Below, in pieces: positions 38,158-46,474 of a stretch of 64,000 bases of DNA; the first letter of the stretch is position 1; every line of letters starts with the position of its first letter. The translations under genes and the position numbers were made by a program. Source of the stretch: JAHDHW01 sp965277415 (GTDB lineage Bacteria > Bacteroidota > Bacteroidia > Chitinophagales > Saprospiraceae); NCBI GenBank assembly GCA_965277415.1, contig CBDICS010000040.1, positions 46,738-110,737 of the forward strand. Reading direction: 5' to 3'. The notes below the pieces were generated by a model. The model searched no databases, had not been told where the DNA came from, and was given only the letters and a program-made list of their open reading frames with translations.

Positions 38158-38177
38158 ATTTAGTCCTTGGCCCTTTA
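38158..38177. repeat. 20-bp ATTTAGTCC motif, copy 1
   Basis: ATTTAGTCCTTGGCCCTTTA resembles 52161-52180 (same strand) and 59966-59984 (opposite strand). The consensus is ATTTAGTCCnTGkCCyTTwA. All are intergenic; here it lies between the kinase and the regulator. Confidence 0.35.
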
Positions 38178-38188
38178 ATTTATAAAAC

Positions 38189-38812
38189 ATGATTGACGTT
38201 GCAATTATCGAAGATGATAAGGATATAAGAGAACATTTATCATTATTAATTGATGAGCAAAAAGAATTCTCTTGTAAGAAGCAATTCCACAATATAGAAT
38301 CTGCAATTGATCCATTATTAAAGAGTCCGCCTGATGTATTATTGCTTGATATCACTTTGTCGGGAGGTATTGATGGAATCCAAGGCATATCATTATTTGT
38401 AGAACGAAAAGCAAGTTTTGAAATTATTATGTTTTCTGTACATCAAGATGATGAGAAAGTATTTCAATCACTTTGTGCTGGTGCTTGTGGCTACCTTACT
38501 AAAAACACACCGATCCCCAAACTATTATCAGCCATCAAAGAAGCCAAAAATGGTGGGGCACCTATGAGTATGAATATCGCCAGAATGGTCGTCCAATCTT
38601 TCCGTGTCAGACAAGAATCCGATTTATTATCGCCTAGAGAAAAAGAAGTACTATCTGAATTATGTAATGGTAAGAGTTATAAGAAAGTAGCTGAAAGTTT
38701 ATTCATTAGCCAAGATACAGTCCGAAGTCATATCCGTAATATTTATAAAAAACTAGAAGTCAATTCTAAAGCTGAAGCAGTCGCTAAGGCTTTTAAGGAT
38801 AAATTGGTTTAA
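38189..38812 (+). CDS. NarL/LuxR-type response regulator
   Basis: 207 residues: a receiver domain (1-120) with acidic pocket EDD (8-10), phosphoacceptor Asp54 in LLLDIT and Lys in LTKN, then a LuxR-type HTH (about 145-205, LSPREKEVLSELCNGKSYKKVAESL, VRSHIRNIYKKLEV). It lies 35 bases after the HisKA_3 kinase, the usual partner type, so phosphotransfer from His863 is likely. Targets may include the SusC gene or the secreted NHL gene downstream, where a palindrome lies at the promoter. Confidence 0.93.
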   Translation: MIDVAIIEDDKDIREHLSLLIDEQKEFSCKKQFHNIESAIDPLLKSPPDVLLLDITLSGGIDGIQGISLFVERKASFEIIMFSVHQDDEKVFQSLCAGACGYLTKNTPIPKLLSAIKEAKNGGAPMSMNIARMVVQSFRVRQESDLLSPREKEVLSELCNGKSYKKVAESLFISQDTVRSHIRNIYKKLEVNSKAEAVAKAFKDKLV

Positions 38813-38891
38813 ATTTCCCACCTTTTATTAATAGAATGCTAAATTCTTAATCGGTACTTATTTCTGCAAACAAGCTGACAAAGCTAGTTGA

Positions 38892-38909
38892 ATCGCATAT
38901 TTATGCGAT
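38892..38909. promoter_or_regulatory. Perfect 18-bp palindrome at the -33 position
   Basis: ATCGCATA TT TATGCGAT, two 8-base arms with a 2-base centre. It ends 22 bases upstream of a full -7 box (38932-38939), where a -33 element would sit, so it fits an activator or repressor site. The cognate protein is unknown; the NarL-type regulator just upstream is a candidate. Confidence 0.5.
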
Positions 38910-38931
38910 AGACAAAGAATTCTTGTTTATA

Positions 38932-38939
38932 TACCTTTG
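38932..38939 (+). promoter_or_regulatory. -7 box of the NHL gene
   Basis: TACCTTTG matches TAnnTTTG. No TTG occurs at the normal -33 distance; the palindrome at 38892 is there instead. The box overlaps a TTG codon that would start a longer frame, which favours the ATG at 39006. Confidence 0.55.
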
Positions 38940-39005
38940 AGTCAAATAAATAGAGTTGGTTGCTGCTATTCACATTTAAATACCATTTTAAATAATTCGA
39001 TACCA

Positions 39006-40259
39006 ATGTTTAAAAATACTCTAATCATTATTTCGATTTTCTTATTCACATTTGTTACTTCTTTTGCGCAAAATATCCAAGTTGAGACGATAGCAGATCT
39101 TGATGCAAGCGGAGGTGTCACCTTCGGACCCGATGGTAATATTTATATCAGTGATTTTGGACCTGCACTTGGTACAGCAAGTTCTAACACCACCGTGTAT
39201 AAGATGGAATATGGCACTTGGGAAATTAGTGAATTTGCTACAGGTTTTACGGGGGCTTCCGGTAGTCGATTTGATAGTCAAGGCAATTTTTATCAGTCAA
39301 ACCCTTCCGGAGGCCAAGTCAGTAAACGAAGCCCTGATGGCAATGTCAACTATAATTGGGTAACTACTGGAATCAGTGGCCCAATTGGAATTACCAATGA
39401 TGCAGAGGAGAATCTTTATGTTTGTAATTGCGGAACCAACACTATTCGAAAAATTACACCAAGTGGCAGTTCGACACTATTTGCAAGTAGTTCACTTTTT
39501 AATTGCCCGAATGGGATTACAATTGATACTGATGAGAACTTATATGTTTGCAATTTTAACGATGGCAGAATATTAAAAGTGAATCCAGCTGGGGAAGTTA
39601 GTGTGTTTGTTATTTTACCAACATTTGGAGGCGTTGGAAATGGACATATTACTTATTCTAATGGTTTTCTATTTGTAGCTACAATTGGGGTCGGTCAAAT
39701 CTATAAACTTTCCTTGAGTGGTGAATCAGAATTGATTGCAGGCGTATTACAGGGTTTCTCAAACAATGATGGTCCTGGACTTCAAGCTACTTTTTCAAAA
39801 CCAAATGGTATAGCTGCCAGCATTACAGGTGATACGCTATGGGTAAATTGTTCGATACCAACTTGGCCTTCTAATAATCTGGCTTTACATCCCGGTGTAG
39901 TAAGAATGATCACTGGAGTGTGTTCACTAGATGATGTAGAATGTCCATTATTGACAACAAGTGCTGAAGAGATCATAAACACCTCTGAAAATTTATATGC
40001 TGCTATATTTCCACCTGTACCTAATCCGGCTCAGTCAGAAACTATAATTACCTATGAAATTTATAATCAATCACAAGAGATTAAATTGAGTATATTGGAT
40101 AGCTCCCAAAAACTGATTACAACTTTATTAAAGGGGAGAAAGCAAATTGGGATTCATCGTGAAATAATAAATTTAACAGATTTATCTTCTGGTATTTACT
40201 ATATTGTATTGGAAACACAAGATTATATACTCAGTCAGAAAATTATTTTGATTGAGTAA
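39006..40259 (+). CDS. Secreted NHL/SMP-30-type propeller protein, T9SS type A
   Basis: 417 residues from the ATG at 39006, with a signal peptide ending TSFAQ. NHL-like propeller strands follow (FGPDGNIYISDFGP, NLYVCNCGTNTIRKI, NGITIDTDENLYVCN) up to about residue 310. A type A T9SS signal (about 335-417, PPVPNPAQSE, DLSSGIYYIVL) closes it. The role is unknown: propellers of this type bind or hydrolyse lactones, or act as scaffolds. It follows the kinase/regulator pair and has its own promoter with a palindromic site. A related propeller is encoded at 43361. Confidence 0.85.
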   Translation: MFKNTLIIISIFLFTFVTSFAQNIQVETIADLDASGGVTFGPDGNIYISDFGPALGTASSNTTVYKMEYGTWEISEFATGFTGASGSRFDSQGNFYQSNPSGGQVSKRSPDGNVNYNWVTTGISGPIGITNDAEENLYVCNCGTNTIRKITPSGSSTLFASSSLFNCPNGITIDTDENLYVCNFNDGRILKVNPAGEVSVFVILPTFGGVGNGHITYSNGFLFVATIGVGQIYKLSLSGESELIAGVLQGFSNNDGPGLQATFSKPNGIAASITGDTLWVNCSIPTWPSNNLALHPGVVRMITGVCSLDDVECPLLTTSAEEIINTSENLYAAIFPPVPNPAQSETIITYEIYNQSQEIKLSILDSSQKLITTLLKGRKQIGIHREIINLTDLSSGIYYIVLETQDYILSQKIILIE

Positions 40260-40281
40260 ATCTTGAACCAGATCTAAATAT

Positions 40282-40348
40282 GCTGACCACGAGTTCATGA
40301 AAATGCCTGTATATCCATTATGCCCTGTTAAAAAAAATCGTGGTCAGC
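40282..40348. terminator. Long-loop inverted repeat after the NHL gene
   Basis: GCTGACCACGA (40282-40292) and TCGTGGTCAGC (40338-40348) are perfectly complementary with a 45-base loop, followed by TATTTTGT. It starts 22 bases after the stop, so a terminator is likely, though the loop is unusually long. Confidence 0.5.
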
Positions 40349-40397
40349 TATTTTGTATAAAATAAGGAGCCTTATTTATCATTGAAAATTTAATAAA

Positions 40398-40925
40398 ATG
40401 AAGATTTCAAAGCGATCTTTTATCAAAACCTGTGGACTGACATCTTTAGGAATAATACCATTCTTTAGCCAGGCCAATTCCTTAAAAGGCAAAGTAGCGG
40501 GAATTCCAAAAATGGAAGCTGAATTAGTAGAAGAGTTTGTAAGAGTAGCACATAGTGATTTTGATCAAGTACGCAAAATGCTTGAAAAGACACCCAATTT
40601 ACTCAATGCGACTCAAGATTGGGGCGATGGAGATTTCGAATCTGCCATTGGAGCAGCGGGGCATATGGGGAATAAAGAATTGGCTAATTATCTAATTGAT
40701 AAAGGTGCGAGATTTGATGTTTTTGTCTTGAGTATGCTAGGTAAAACGGAAATAGTGAAATCTTGGATTGATTTATATCCCAATTTGCTTCAGTCTATTG
40801 GGCCTCATGGTTTTACATTATTGCACCATGCTAAAAAGGGGGGAGATGAAGCAGCAGAATTATTTGAATATTTTTCTAAAAAAGGATTGACAGAAACTTT
40901 CATTCCAACGTATAAGAAAGAATAA
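40398..40925 (+). CDS. Ankyrin-repeat protein with Tat-like signal
   Basis: 175 residues. The N-terminus KISKRSFIKTCGLTSLGIIPFF resembles a twin-arginine signal with Lys-Arg in place of Arg-Arg. About three ankyrin-like helical pairs follow (VRVAHSDFDQVRKMLEKTP, GAAGHMGNKELANYLIDKGA, GFTLLHHAKKGG). Ankyrin proteins bind partners; no enzyme motif is present. The AraC regulator follows after 8 bases, so the pair is an operon and a functional link is likely. Whether it is really Tat-exported is uncertain. Confidence 0.75.
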   Translation: MKISKRSFIKTCGLTSLGIIPFFSQANSLKGKVAGIPKMEAELVEEFVRVAHSDFDQVRKMLEKTPNLLNATQDWGDGDFESAIGAAGHMGNKELANYLIDKGARFDVFVLSMLGKTEIVKSWIDLYPNLLQSIGPHGFTLLHHAKKGGDEAAELFEYFSKKGLTETFIPTYKKE

Positions 40926-40933
40926 GCATAACT

Positions 40934-41719
40934 ATGCTAGAAAATACATTTACCATACAAAGATATTCACCTAAGGTTTTGCATCAATATATTGAAAGTT
41001 TCAATGTCTATCGATTCGATGGAAGAGGAGATATTCAATTATTCCCCAAAGGTGTTTTCGAAATTGTTTTTCAAAGTAATGACCATTTTCAACATAATAC
41101 TTCATATAGTCTAGGTTGGGAAACTAGACCTAAACATTTTATAGGAGGTCTACACAATAAATCTTATCAAGTCAAACCTAATGGCAATAAGAACTTCTGT
41201 ATAACTGTAGAATTTAAAGCAAATACGGCCAGATATTTTATCCCATATAAATTGCATGATTTTCAAAATCAGGTGATTGATATTTTTGAAATATGGGGAA
41301 ATGCTGCACAAGAACTTAGTCAAAAAATAGCTGAAGAAAAACTAGATCATCAAAAAATAGCTTTAATAGAAAGTTTTCTTCTTGATCATTTTATGCCTAA
41401 AAAAGAATCAATTATAGACCAGGCACTTCAAATTATTATTGCTGCAAAAGGATTTATGGAAATAAGCGAATTGGCCAATATTTCATCTTTGAGTCCAGCT
41501 CAGTTTAGAAAAAGATTTAAAGAAGAGATAGGAATTTCTCCTAGTCAATACAGTAAAATAATACGAATTAAATCAACATTAGCTATTTTAAAAGCGGATT
41601 ATCAAAAGTCTTTGACAGACTTGACCTATCTACTTGGATATTTTGATCAAGCTCATTTTATAAAAGACTTTAAATCAGTAACAGGGATTAGCCCTAAGCA
41701 TTTAAGAAAAGCGATATGA
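40934..41719 (+). CDS. AraC family transcriptional regulator
   Basis: 261 residues. The N-terminal half (about 1-150) is a DUF6597-like sensing domain (PKGVFEIVFQ, GGLHNKSYQVKP). The C-terminal half holds two HTH motifs (ISELANISSLSPAQFRKRF and LTYLLGYFDQAHFIKDF) closing with GISPKHLRKA. It starts 8 bases after the ankyrin gene and is probably cotranscribed with it. Targets are unknown. Confidence 0.9.
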   Translation: MLENTFTIQRYSPKVLHQYIESFNVYRFDGRGDIQLFPKGVFEIVFQSNDHFQHNTSYSLGWETRPKHFIGGLHNKSYQVKPNGNKNFCITVEFKANTARYFIPYKLHDFQNQVIDIFEIWGNAAQELSQKIAEEKLDHQKIALIESFLLDHFMPKKESIIDQALQIIIAAKGFMEISELANISSLSPAQFRKRFKEEIGISPSQYSKIIRIKSTLAILKADYQKSLTDLTYLLGYFDQAHFIKDFKSVTGISPKHLRKAI

Positions 41720-42057
41720 CCTTATGTCATCACTGGAATCTACAAACAATCTATTAGAATAAGCGAAATTTACAATTCTGTATACATTTTTTGCCTTTAC
41801 TTTACACTGAAGTTATGGAAATCAATGGCTTGCAATACAAGAATCATTCTATTTTAAAACAACTTCATTATTATAATTTGTTCAAATTATCGGAGCTAGA
41901 TGATTTCATTTGGTCGAAAAAAATTAAGAAAGAAAAGGTTTACTAAACTAAGCAAAATAAAATAACTCAGCAAGTTTAGTAAACCGCGCCAAACAATTTC
42001 ATTTAGAACTAAATTATCACTTTGTCCCTAAACAAATTTTAGTTTAAAATTAATTTC
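41720..42057. other. Intergenic region with two repeat types
   Basis: 338 bases with no gene. It holds a CAACTTC-family end (41831-41866, whose last 18 bases equal 3836-3853) and the palindromic repeat 41891-42009. No clear promoter box for the gene at 42058 is seen. Confidence 0.5.
41891..42009 (+). repeat. Palindromic repeat, copy A
   Basis: 119 bases, of which several blocks recur in reverse orientation at 46123-46223. The core is GGTTTACTAAACT (41937-41949) facing AGTTTAGTAAACC (41973-41985), a perfect 13-base inverted repeat. Outer matching blocks are CGGAGCTAGATGATTT on the left and CGCCAAACAATTTCATTTAG on the right. No ORF. Confidence 0.75.
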
Positions 42058-43326
42058 ATGTCAGGAAAACATAAGCTCTTATTAATACTATTGATCATTT
42101 TCTCAGTTGAGGCTTTTGGTCAAACACAAAATAAAACCTTAAATCAACTGTTTGCGGAAGGCAATTATACGGCGTGTATCGCAAGTTGTGATAAGGTTTT
42201 TAAAACTCAGCCGAATGATAAAAATGCTTCTTTTTTTAAAGGGGCTTCTATGGTAAAACTTAAAAAGTATGAAGGGGCGAAAAAGCATTTAATGGATGCA
42301 GAAAAAAATGGCTACCAACCTCAAATTGCGATTAATGCAAACCTTCTACGTGTTCATGCAGGGCTTCAAGAAACCCAATCTGTAAATGATCTACTCCAAA
42401 AATTAGCAAAGAATGGATTTCGAGCATTATCAGTTTTAAATGAAGCTGAATTTGAATACTTAAGTGATGATGACACGTTTAACACACTTAAATTAAAAGT
42501 AGATGCGAATGCTAATCCCTGTAAATATGGTGAGGAATACAAGCGATTGGACTTCTGGATCGGTGAATGGGATGTTTACGTTAATGGTTCAAAAATAGGG
42601 ACAAGCAGCATTACTAAAAGTGAAGGAGGATGTACACTTTATGAAGATTATAAAACGGCTAGTGGATTTCTGGGAAGGAGTACCAATTATTATAACCCTA
42701 CAGACAAGCTGTACACTCAAATCTGGATTGATAAATTTAATAGTATTACGGAGTTTAAAGAATTAGAATCTAAAGATGGCTATCTACAAATGGCTGCTAC
42801 AGATAAAGGAGATGGAAATTTAACAAGGATGACTTATGTCCAGGATCCAATAAACGGTAATGTCACGCAGACAATGGAAGCTTCTACTGATAATGGGAAA
42901 ACCTGGGCGTCAAATTTTGTAGGTGTATATAAAAAAAGAAAAGCCAGAGATAAAGTAGATGAGGAAAAAGCACTTAAGGTCTTGATTGATAAATTGGATC
43001 AGGCATTGATTGATCGAAATTATAAAGTCCTCAATCAATATTATGGAGATCAAATTAATTTAGTAGCACCAAACGGAATGGCCTTGACCAAAGAAATGGC
43101 TTTAGCTCCTTTTAAAGACTCCAGTAAAAAAAGTATGCTAAAAGAAATCTCTAATGAAAATATTCAGATCACTATACAAGGAAACTCTGCTTTTGTGTTG
43201 ATGGAAACGACCCATTCCTTTAAAAATGCAGAGCGTCGAAGGTATAAGAATATTCAGGTTTTTGAAAAAGGAAAGGAAGACTGGTATTTAGAATTAGTGA
43301 CAAGTATCGCCCTTCCAAATCAATAA
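42058..43326 (+). CDS. Exported TPR / DUF1579-like / NTF2-like protein
   Basis: 422 residues with a signal peptide ending EAFGQ. Three modules follow: TPR helices (about 28-130, LFAEGNYTACIASCDKV), a lipocalin-like DUF1579-type domain (about 158-300, LDFWIGEWDVYVNG, ITEFKELESKDGY) and a SnoaL/DUF4440-like NTF2 fold (about 308-422, LDQALIDRNYKVLNQYYGD). DUF1579 domains are often small-molecule binders. The function is unknown. It is followed closely by the propeller gene (35 bases from its stop to the chosen start) and the two probably form an operon. Confidence 0.75.
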   Translation: MSGKHKLLLILLIIFSVEAFGQTQNKTLNQLFAEGNYTACIASCDKVFKTQPNDKNASFFKGASMVKLKKYEGAKKHLMDAEKNGYQPQIAINANLLRVHAGLQETQSVNDLLQKLAKNGFRALSVLNEAEFEYLSDDDTFNTLKLKVDANANPCKYGEEYKRLDFWIGEWDVYVNGSKIGTSSITKSEGGCTLYEDYKTASGFLGRSTNYYNPTDKLYTQIWIDKFNSITEFKELESKDGYLQMAATDKGDGNLTRMTYVQDPINGNVTQTMEASTDNGKTWASNFVGVYKKRKARDKVDEEKALKVLIDKLDQALIDRNYKVLNQYYGDQINLVAPNGMALTKEMALAPFKDSSKKSMLKEISNENIQITIQGNSAFVLMETTHSFKNAERRRYKNIQVFEKGKEDWYLELVTSIALPNQ

Positions 43327-43360
43327 CATGCTTAAAGAAGTTTATTTAAAAAAAAATAAT

Positions 43361-44482
43361 ATGAAAACAATACTACAATCTATACTTTTATCGCTTACAC
43401 TATTATTGACATCAAATGTGTTTTGTCAAACTTATGAAATTTACGTTAGCGATGCCGGAAACTTTAATAATCCACCTTGGAAGGCATTGAAGTTTGATGA
43501 AAATGGAGAAAATCCGGACACCTTCGCTATTGATGAATTGGCTTGGCCACAAGATATTTTAATACTTGAAGATCAAAATATTGCTTTAATTTCTAGTTTA
43601 AATACTGGAAGAATCACAAAGCACGATTTGGATACAAAAGCTTTTCTTGGAGATTTTGCAACAGGGATAGGTGGCCCAACAAGAATGAAAATAGGAGTGG
43701 ATAGTTTACTCTATGTATTGCAATGGTCAGGGAATGGTAGGGTACTGAGGTATGAATTAGATGGGACTTATCTCGGGGAGTTTACAAGTACTGGTGTGAC
43801 GCAGAGTATTGGCTTGGATTGGGATAGCGAAGGCAACCTTTATGTTTCTTCCTGGGGAGGGGGCAATGTCCGTAAATTTGATACCAATGGAGATGACCTG
43901 GGAGATTTTATCAATTCTTCTTTACAAGGCCCGACCAATATTTGGTTTAACGATGCAGGTGAATTATTAGTGCTCAACTGGAGTGGAAGTACGGCCAAAA
44001 GGTTTGATGCAAATGGAAATTTTATAGATGATTTTATTACTGGCCTTAGTAACCCTGAAGGCATAGCGATCTATCCGAATGGAGATATATTAATTGGAGA
44101 TGGGGGAACCAGCGCTGTCAAATTATTTGATTCAGATGGAAATTTTATAGAAGATATAATTCCTAGTGGTTCTGGCGGACTCTTATTTCCAAATGGTGTA
44201 ACGCTTAGAGATATATCAATTACCTCAACAGCTGAAATAAAAACCAATATTAAATTTATTCAACCTTCTCTAGGAACTTCTTTCTACTTAGCTTCATCTA
44301 CAGCTATTCAAAATATCGAATCAATAGAAGTTTATAATTCGTCAGGGCAATTAATTGAAAGTAAAAAAATAGTTGATACTCAAATTTGGAATGCTAGTAA
44401 ATACCCAGAAGGCATCTATATTATTATTGCAAAATCGGATCATAGCATCCTTGCTACTCAGAAAGTGATGGTTGCGAAATAG
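43361..44482 (+). CDS. Secreted six-bladed propeller protein, T9SS type A
   Basis: I choose the ATG at 43361 (373 residues) because it opens a Sec signal ending NVFCQ; the frame's earlier ATG at 43328 would add 11 charged residues. The mature part is a Vgb/NHL-like propeller (IGLDWDSEGNLYVSSWGGG, GIAIYPNGDILIGDGG). A C-terminal type A T9SS-like signal covers about 290-373 (SIEVYNSSGQLIES, YPEGIYIIIAKSD). The function is unknown. It is similar in plan to the protein at 39006. Confidence 0.82.
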   Translation: MKTILQSILLSLTLLLTSNVFCQTYEIYVSDAGNFNNPPWKALKFDENGENPDTFAIDELAWPQDILILEDQNIALISSLNTGRITKHDLDTKAFLGDFATGIGGPTRMKIGVDSLLYVLQWSGNGRVLRYELDGTYLGEFTSTGVTQSIGLDWDSEGNLYVSSWGGGNVRKFDTNGDDLGDFINSSLQGPTNIWFNDAGELLVLNWSGSTAKRFDANGNFIDDFITGLSNPEGIAIYPNGDILIGDGGTSAVKLFDSDGNFIEDIIPSGSGGLLFPNGVTLRDISITSTAEIKTNIKFIQPSLGTSFYLASSTAIQNIESIEVYNSSGQLIESKKIVDTQIWNASKYPEGIYIIIAKSDHSILATQKVMVAK

Positions 44483-44513
44483 TATAAGAACTAATAGGGT
44501 GTTTTTGTAGAAC

Positions 44514-44556
44514 CTGTCCCTTGGAGTGAACCGATTAGATTCACTCCATTGGACAG
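44514..44556 (+). terminator. Terminator of the 42.0-44.5 kb gene pair
   Basis: CTGTCC and GGACAG enclose GGAGTGAA and TTCACTCC, a 14-pair stem with a small bulge and a 10-base loop, followed by a T-rich stretch. It lies 31 bases after the stop. Confidence 0.75.
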
Positions 44557-44660
44557 TTTCTTAAAGTCTTTCTTATTTCAATAAGTGAAGCGTGATTTTA
44601 TAACCCGATAGTAGCATAAATAAGGCAGCATGAATACAAAATATCCATATAAGAGTAAAT

Positions 44661-44696
44661 TAAAACTCTGTGTTCCCTGCGTCCTCTGTGTTTACC
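44661..44696. repeat. Dispersed CTCTGTG/GTCCTCTGTG-type repeat, copy 3
   Basis: AACTCTGTGTTCCCTGCGTC then CTCTGTGTTTACC. It has the same rhythm as copies 18771 and 27151 (three pyrimidine-rich TGTG/TGCG units) but lower identity. It lies just past the end of the GH109-like gene. Confidence 0.4.
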
Positions 44697-44708
44697 TCAC
44701 ACCTCCCC

Positions 44709-46106
44709 CTAACTAATAACATCCAACGCCTTCGTATTTTTCCAATTCCCTCTGGTAAAGTCCGGAAATACTTGCGGTGACCCACCTTGTGCAACTGAAC
44801 GTTCACTAAGTGGCGCAACGGCACTCCAAAGACAACCCTCATATACGTTTTGATCTAAAGGCAATCCTTTTCTTAAACATTCAACAATTCGATAAACCAT
44901 TAGGCCATCCATTCCTCCATGACCACTTTCTTTAGTCTTGGCTGAAAGTCTTTTATAAAGTGGGTGGTCATATTTATCGTATAAGGCTTGTAATTGATCG
45001 CCTTGAATCCATCGATGGTGGTGCTCAGATATTCCTTCAAATCCACCTTCCAAAGCAACCCTTGTCGGAAAACCAGCAAGTGTTCCTTTTGTACCTTGCA
45101 CCAAATTATGTCGGGAATATGGCCTTGGGCTAGTTTCATCCCATTGAATCATGATCGTACGACCAAGTGTGGTTTTGATAATGGAAGTATTCATATCTCC
45201 ACCTTTATAATCTAATTGATTCCATTTGTGATCTGTTGCATAATTTTTTTCTGCATAAGATTTTCTACCTCTGGCAGGCGTCGAGAAAGAAACCAAACTA
45301 CTAAAATTATCTTCACCTCTTCCCAAATTCATATACTGAGCAACGGGACCCAAACCATGAGTAGGGTATAGGTTGCCATTTCGTTTTGCATAATGATGTG
45401 TTCTCCAAGAACCTGTTCCTCGTTTTTGCTCTTCCATCTGAAATCTTAGCTCGTGGATATAAGCCGCTTCAGCATGCAGTAATTCACCAATGACTCCTTT
45501 TCGACACATATTGAGATACATTAATTCATCTCGGCTATAGTTCACATTTTCCATCATCATACAATGCTTCTGTGTCCGTTCAGAAGTATTTACAATCTCC
45601 CACATCTCTTCTAATGTTACTGCAATTGGCACTTCAAGAAAGACATGCGCTCCTTTTTTCATAGCCTCAATAGCCATCGGTGCATGATTATTCCAATTTG
45701 TACAGATAAAAACAACATCTGGCTTGACTTCTTCAAGCATTAATTTCCATTTGTCTTCGCCGCCATAATAGGTTGCGATATTTTGATGCTTTTGACCTTG
45801 GCCCACTTCAAGACAATAATCTACTTCCTTTTTGACTAGGTCTTCATATAAGTCAGAAATGGCTACGATTTCACAGCCATCAAGTTTTGAAAGAAATCGA
45901 AGATGATTCGGACCACGTGCACCTACACCAATAGCAGCAATCCGGATAGTTTCTAATTTTGGTGCAGCAAAATCGCCCATATATTGACCTCCAGATGCTT
46001 CTATAGCTGGAGTACTAGAACTAGCAGATAGTAAAGAACCGGTCATTAATGCAGCTCCGGAAAGGGATGTCTTTTTTATAAAATTCCTTCTATCTAAATT
46101 TTTCAT
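44709..46106 (-). CDS. Gfo/Idh/MocA family protein, GH109-like (alpha-N-acetylgalactosaminidase)
   Basis: 465 residues with a Tat signal (DRRNFIKKTSLSGAALMTG). The Rossmann motif GVGARGPNH and EVPIAVTLEE fit Gfo/Idh/MocA. The segment WRTHHYAKRNGNLYPTHGLGPV and later GHGGMD and PLSERS match the GH109 group closely, including the YPTHG histidine. GH109 enzymes remove alpha-GalNAc by an NAD-dependent redox mechanism and are Tat-exported. A plain sugar dehydrogenase is the alternative. It is convergent with the propeller gene and lies inside the inverted repeats at 41891 and 46123. Confidence 0.82.
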   Translation of the reverse strand: MKNLDRRNFIKKTSLSGAALMTGSLLSASSSTPAIEASGGQYMGDFAAPKLETIRIAAIGVGARGPNHLRFLSKLDGCEIVAISDLYEDLVKKEVDYCLEVGQGQKHQNIATYYGGEDKWKLMLEEVKPDVVFICTNWNNHAPMAIEAMKKGAHVFLEVPIAVTLEEMWEIVNTSERTQKHCMMMENVNYSRDELMYLNMCRKGVIGELLHAEAAYIHELRFQMEEQKRGTGSWRTHHYAKRNGNLYPTHGLGPVAQYMNLGRGEDNFSSLVSFSTPARGRKSYAEKNYATDHKWNQLDYKGGDMNTSIIKTTLGRTIMIQWDETSPRPYSRHNLVQGTKGTLAGFPTRVALEGGFEGISEHHHRWIQGDQLQALYDKYDHPLYKRLSAKTKESGHGGMDGLMVYRIVECLRKGLPLDQNVYEGCLWSAVAPLSERSVAQGGSPQVFPDFTRGNWKNTKALDVIS

Positions 46107-46122
46107 AATTATTGTTTTTATG

Positions 46123-46223
46123 GTTCTAAATGAAATTGTTTGGCGACGGTTTACTAAACTTGCTGAGCCATTTCATCTTGTTTAGTTTAGTAAACCTTCT
46201 CTTAATAAAATCATCTAACTCCG
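46123..46223 (-). repeat. Palindromic repeat, copy B (inverted relative to copy A)
   Basis: 101 bases that match copy A when read on the minus strand. The two 13-base arms are at 46148-46160 and 46184-46196. With copy A it brackets 42.0-46.1 kb. Confidence 0.75.
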
Positions 46224-46413
46224 TTTTTATTAAGTCTTAAAACTAATAATTAATTATGAATTTTTTTGTTCATGTTTGATTAACCATTCTTTTATCAATT
46301 TTTGAAGGGGTCAATGATGAGCATAATAAATGGTTTATTGCAAAGTACTACAATTGTCAAATGTTATGCAACCGAAAAATTGACAAGTATTTATACCGTG
46401 TTCCTTAGAGTAA

Positions 46414-46474
46414 ATAAAAAAGTCATTTATCAGTGGTCATTTGGGAAGCTCCCATATGGCCAATAATAAATGAC
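46414..46474 (-). terminator. Terminator of the fad operon
   Basis: GTCATTTAT (46422-46430) and ATAAATGAC (46466-46474) enclose nested pairs GGTCAT/ATGGCC and GGGA/TCCC. On the minus strand six T follow the stem. It lies about 83 bases after the thiolase stop. Confidence 0.75.
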
